Assembly (NCBI GenBank): GCA_964530825.1
Contig: CAZHCA010000007.1
Span: 62,001 to 126,000 of the forward strand
Length of the DNA stretch: 64,000 nt
Source: CAZHCA01 sp964530825
GTDB lineage: Bacteria > Bacteroidota > Bacteroidia > Chitinophagales > Saprospiraceae
Direction: 5' to 3'
Shown here: piece by piece, positions 63,421-64,000 of the stretch
Layout of the letters: each line of letters opens with the position of its first letter
Position numbering within the stretch: the stretch's first letter is position 1
The notes under the pieces: model-generated
The model's database searches: none
What the model saw: only the letters and a program-made list of their open reading frames with translations
What the model was told of the DNA's origin: nothing
Made by a program: the position numbers and the translations under genes

Positions 63421-64000
63421 CTAATCAACCATACCGATGGTCTCGTCGGTAGCAGTGGCGCTAGTATCGGCGGGTGTAGCGTCGACCTGGTATCTCTCAC
63501 CTTGCGGCTCTTTTCCGTTAGGCGGATTGGTCCCCTGGAATGTCATGATGTAGCTCGCCACTTTTTGCATTTCAGCCGGCCCCATCTGTGTTTTCCAGGC
63601 TACCATACCTTTTTCAGGAACACCGTACTTGATCGTTTTAAATATATCTTTAATGCCTCCGCCGTGGAGCCAGTATTCATCAGCCAGGTTCGGCCCAACG
63701 CCGCCTTCTCCGGACGCACCGTGGCAGGCTATACAGTTGGCATCGTAGAGTGATTTACCGATGGCGAGGTCCGCTTCTTCGGTCAAGGTCACCACATTGG
63801 TTTCGTCGACCAAGTTGGCTTGTGTAGCCAGATAAGCCTGTACCTGCTCTTCGGCACGCTCCATTTGGCGTTCGTACTGTTCGGCCGATGACATCCCCAT
63901 TCCAGTAAAGTGGTAATAAGTCATATAGACACCGGCAAACAGAATGGTCACGTAGAACAGGGCGACCCACCAAGGCGGGAGGCTATTGTCGAGTTCCTGG
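63421..64000 (-). CDS. ccoP: cbb3 oxidase subunit CcoP, 5' end outside the window
   Basis: The frame is open to the right edge, where it reads 'QELDNSLPPWWVALFY', the usual CcoP N-terminal segment before the first membrane helix. So about 190 residues are visible and the start lies beyond 64000. One haem-c site, CIACH, is visible, with Met/axial region 'KGMVAWKTQMGPAEM'. Proteobacterial CcoP has two haem domains; Bacteroidota forms often have one, as here. Electrons pass through it to CcoO/CcoN. Confidence 0.93.
   Translation of the reverse strand, partial: QELDNSLPPWWVALFYVTILFAGVYMTYYHFTGMGMSSAEQYERQMERAEEQVQAYLATQANLVDETNVVTLTEEADLAIGKSLYDANCIACHGASGEGGVGPNLADEYWLHGGGIKDIFKTIKYGVPEKGMVAWKTQMGPAEMQKVASYIMTFQGTNPPNGKEPQGERYQVDATPADTSATATDETIGMVD

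Noticed and set aside
1..64000. CRISPR arrays, insertion sequences or prophage genes
   Set aside because: No regularly spaced repeats, transposase or integrase were seen on either strand.

Overview
The window is a Bacteroidota chromosome segment, most like the Saprospiria/Lewinella group. The evidence is a SusC/SusD pair, lipoproteins ending in LxGC- or LxSC-type lipoboxes, a propeller-type histidine kinase, the Bacteroidota arrangement of ccm and cco genes, and few Shine-Dalgarno sequences. Placement below phylum is inference. Gene density is ordinary. There is one tRNA (Ser, UGA); I see no rRNA, CRISPR array or insertion sequence.

Layout. 1-4.2 kb: a NUDIX hydrolase cut by the window edge, two membrane-anchored proteins, a MORN-repeat lipoprotein and a PAS-AraC regulator. 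4.4-21.5 kb: one minus-strand polysaccharide-utilisation-type operon in the order SusC, SusD, two FG-GAP/ASPIC lipoproteins, GH97, GH65 and a vanadium-haloperoxidase-type phosphatase; the enzymes point to alpha-glucosides. 22-29 kb: a very divergent SF1 helicase homologue whose ATPase motifs look broken, a zincin-type membrane peptidase, and a degenerate GH3 fused to a beta-lactamase-fold esterase. 29.3-38.5 kb: the cytochrome c maturation genes ccmB (minus) and ccmC-ccmD (plus), separated by about 5.7 kb of accessory DNA, then glutamate dehydrogenase and an Lrp regulator.

The most interesting part is that accessory DNA (30.1-34.1 kb). It holds a TIR-STAND ATPase-FGE (formylglycine-generating-enzyme fold) protein whose C-terminus has the GGSW...GFRVV layout of a diversity-generating-retroelement (DGR) target. 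Just downstream are a template-repeat-like stretch rich in AAY codons and a minus-strand fragment of the DGR accessory protein Avd. No reverse transcriptase is visible. The FGE domain is split by a one-base frameshift in a run of five C. The locus looks like a self-diversifying immune-type receptor that is decaying, or that depends on a reverse transcriptase encoded elsewhere.

39-53.5 kb: a TraB/GumN protein, a PiT phosphate transporter, an outer-membrane barrel, two 3'-truncated genes meeting head-to-head at about 43.98 kb, a giant AsmA-like protein with three internal modules, tRNA-Ser, an unknown protein, a GDPD lipoprotein and RecQ. 53.8-59.3 kb: a LuxR-type response regulator with its propeller histidine kinase, FabH-like KAS III and a small coiled-coil protein. 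59.4-64 kb: a cbb3 oxidase accessory cluster in transcription order ccoP (cut by the edge), ccoG, ccoH, a TauE/SafE-type exporter and ferredoxin-NADP reductase.
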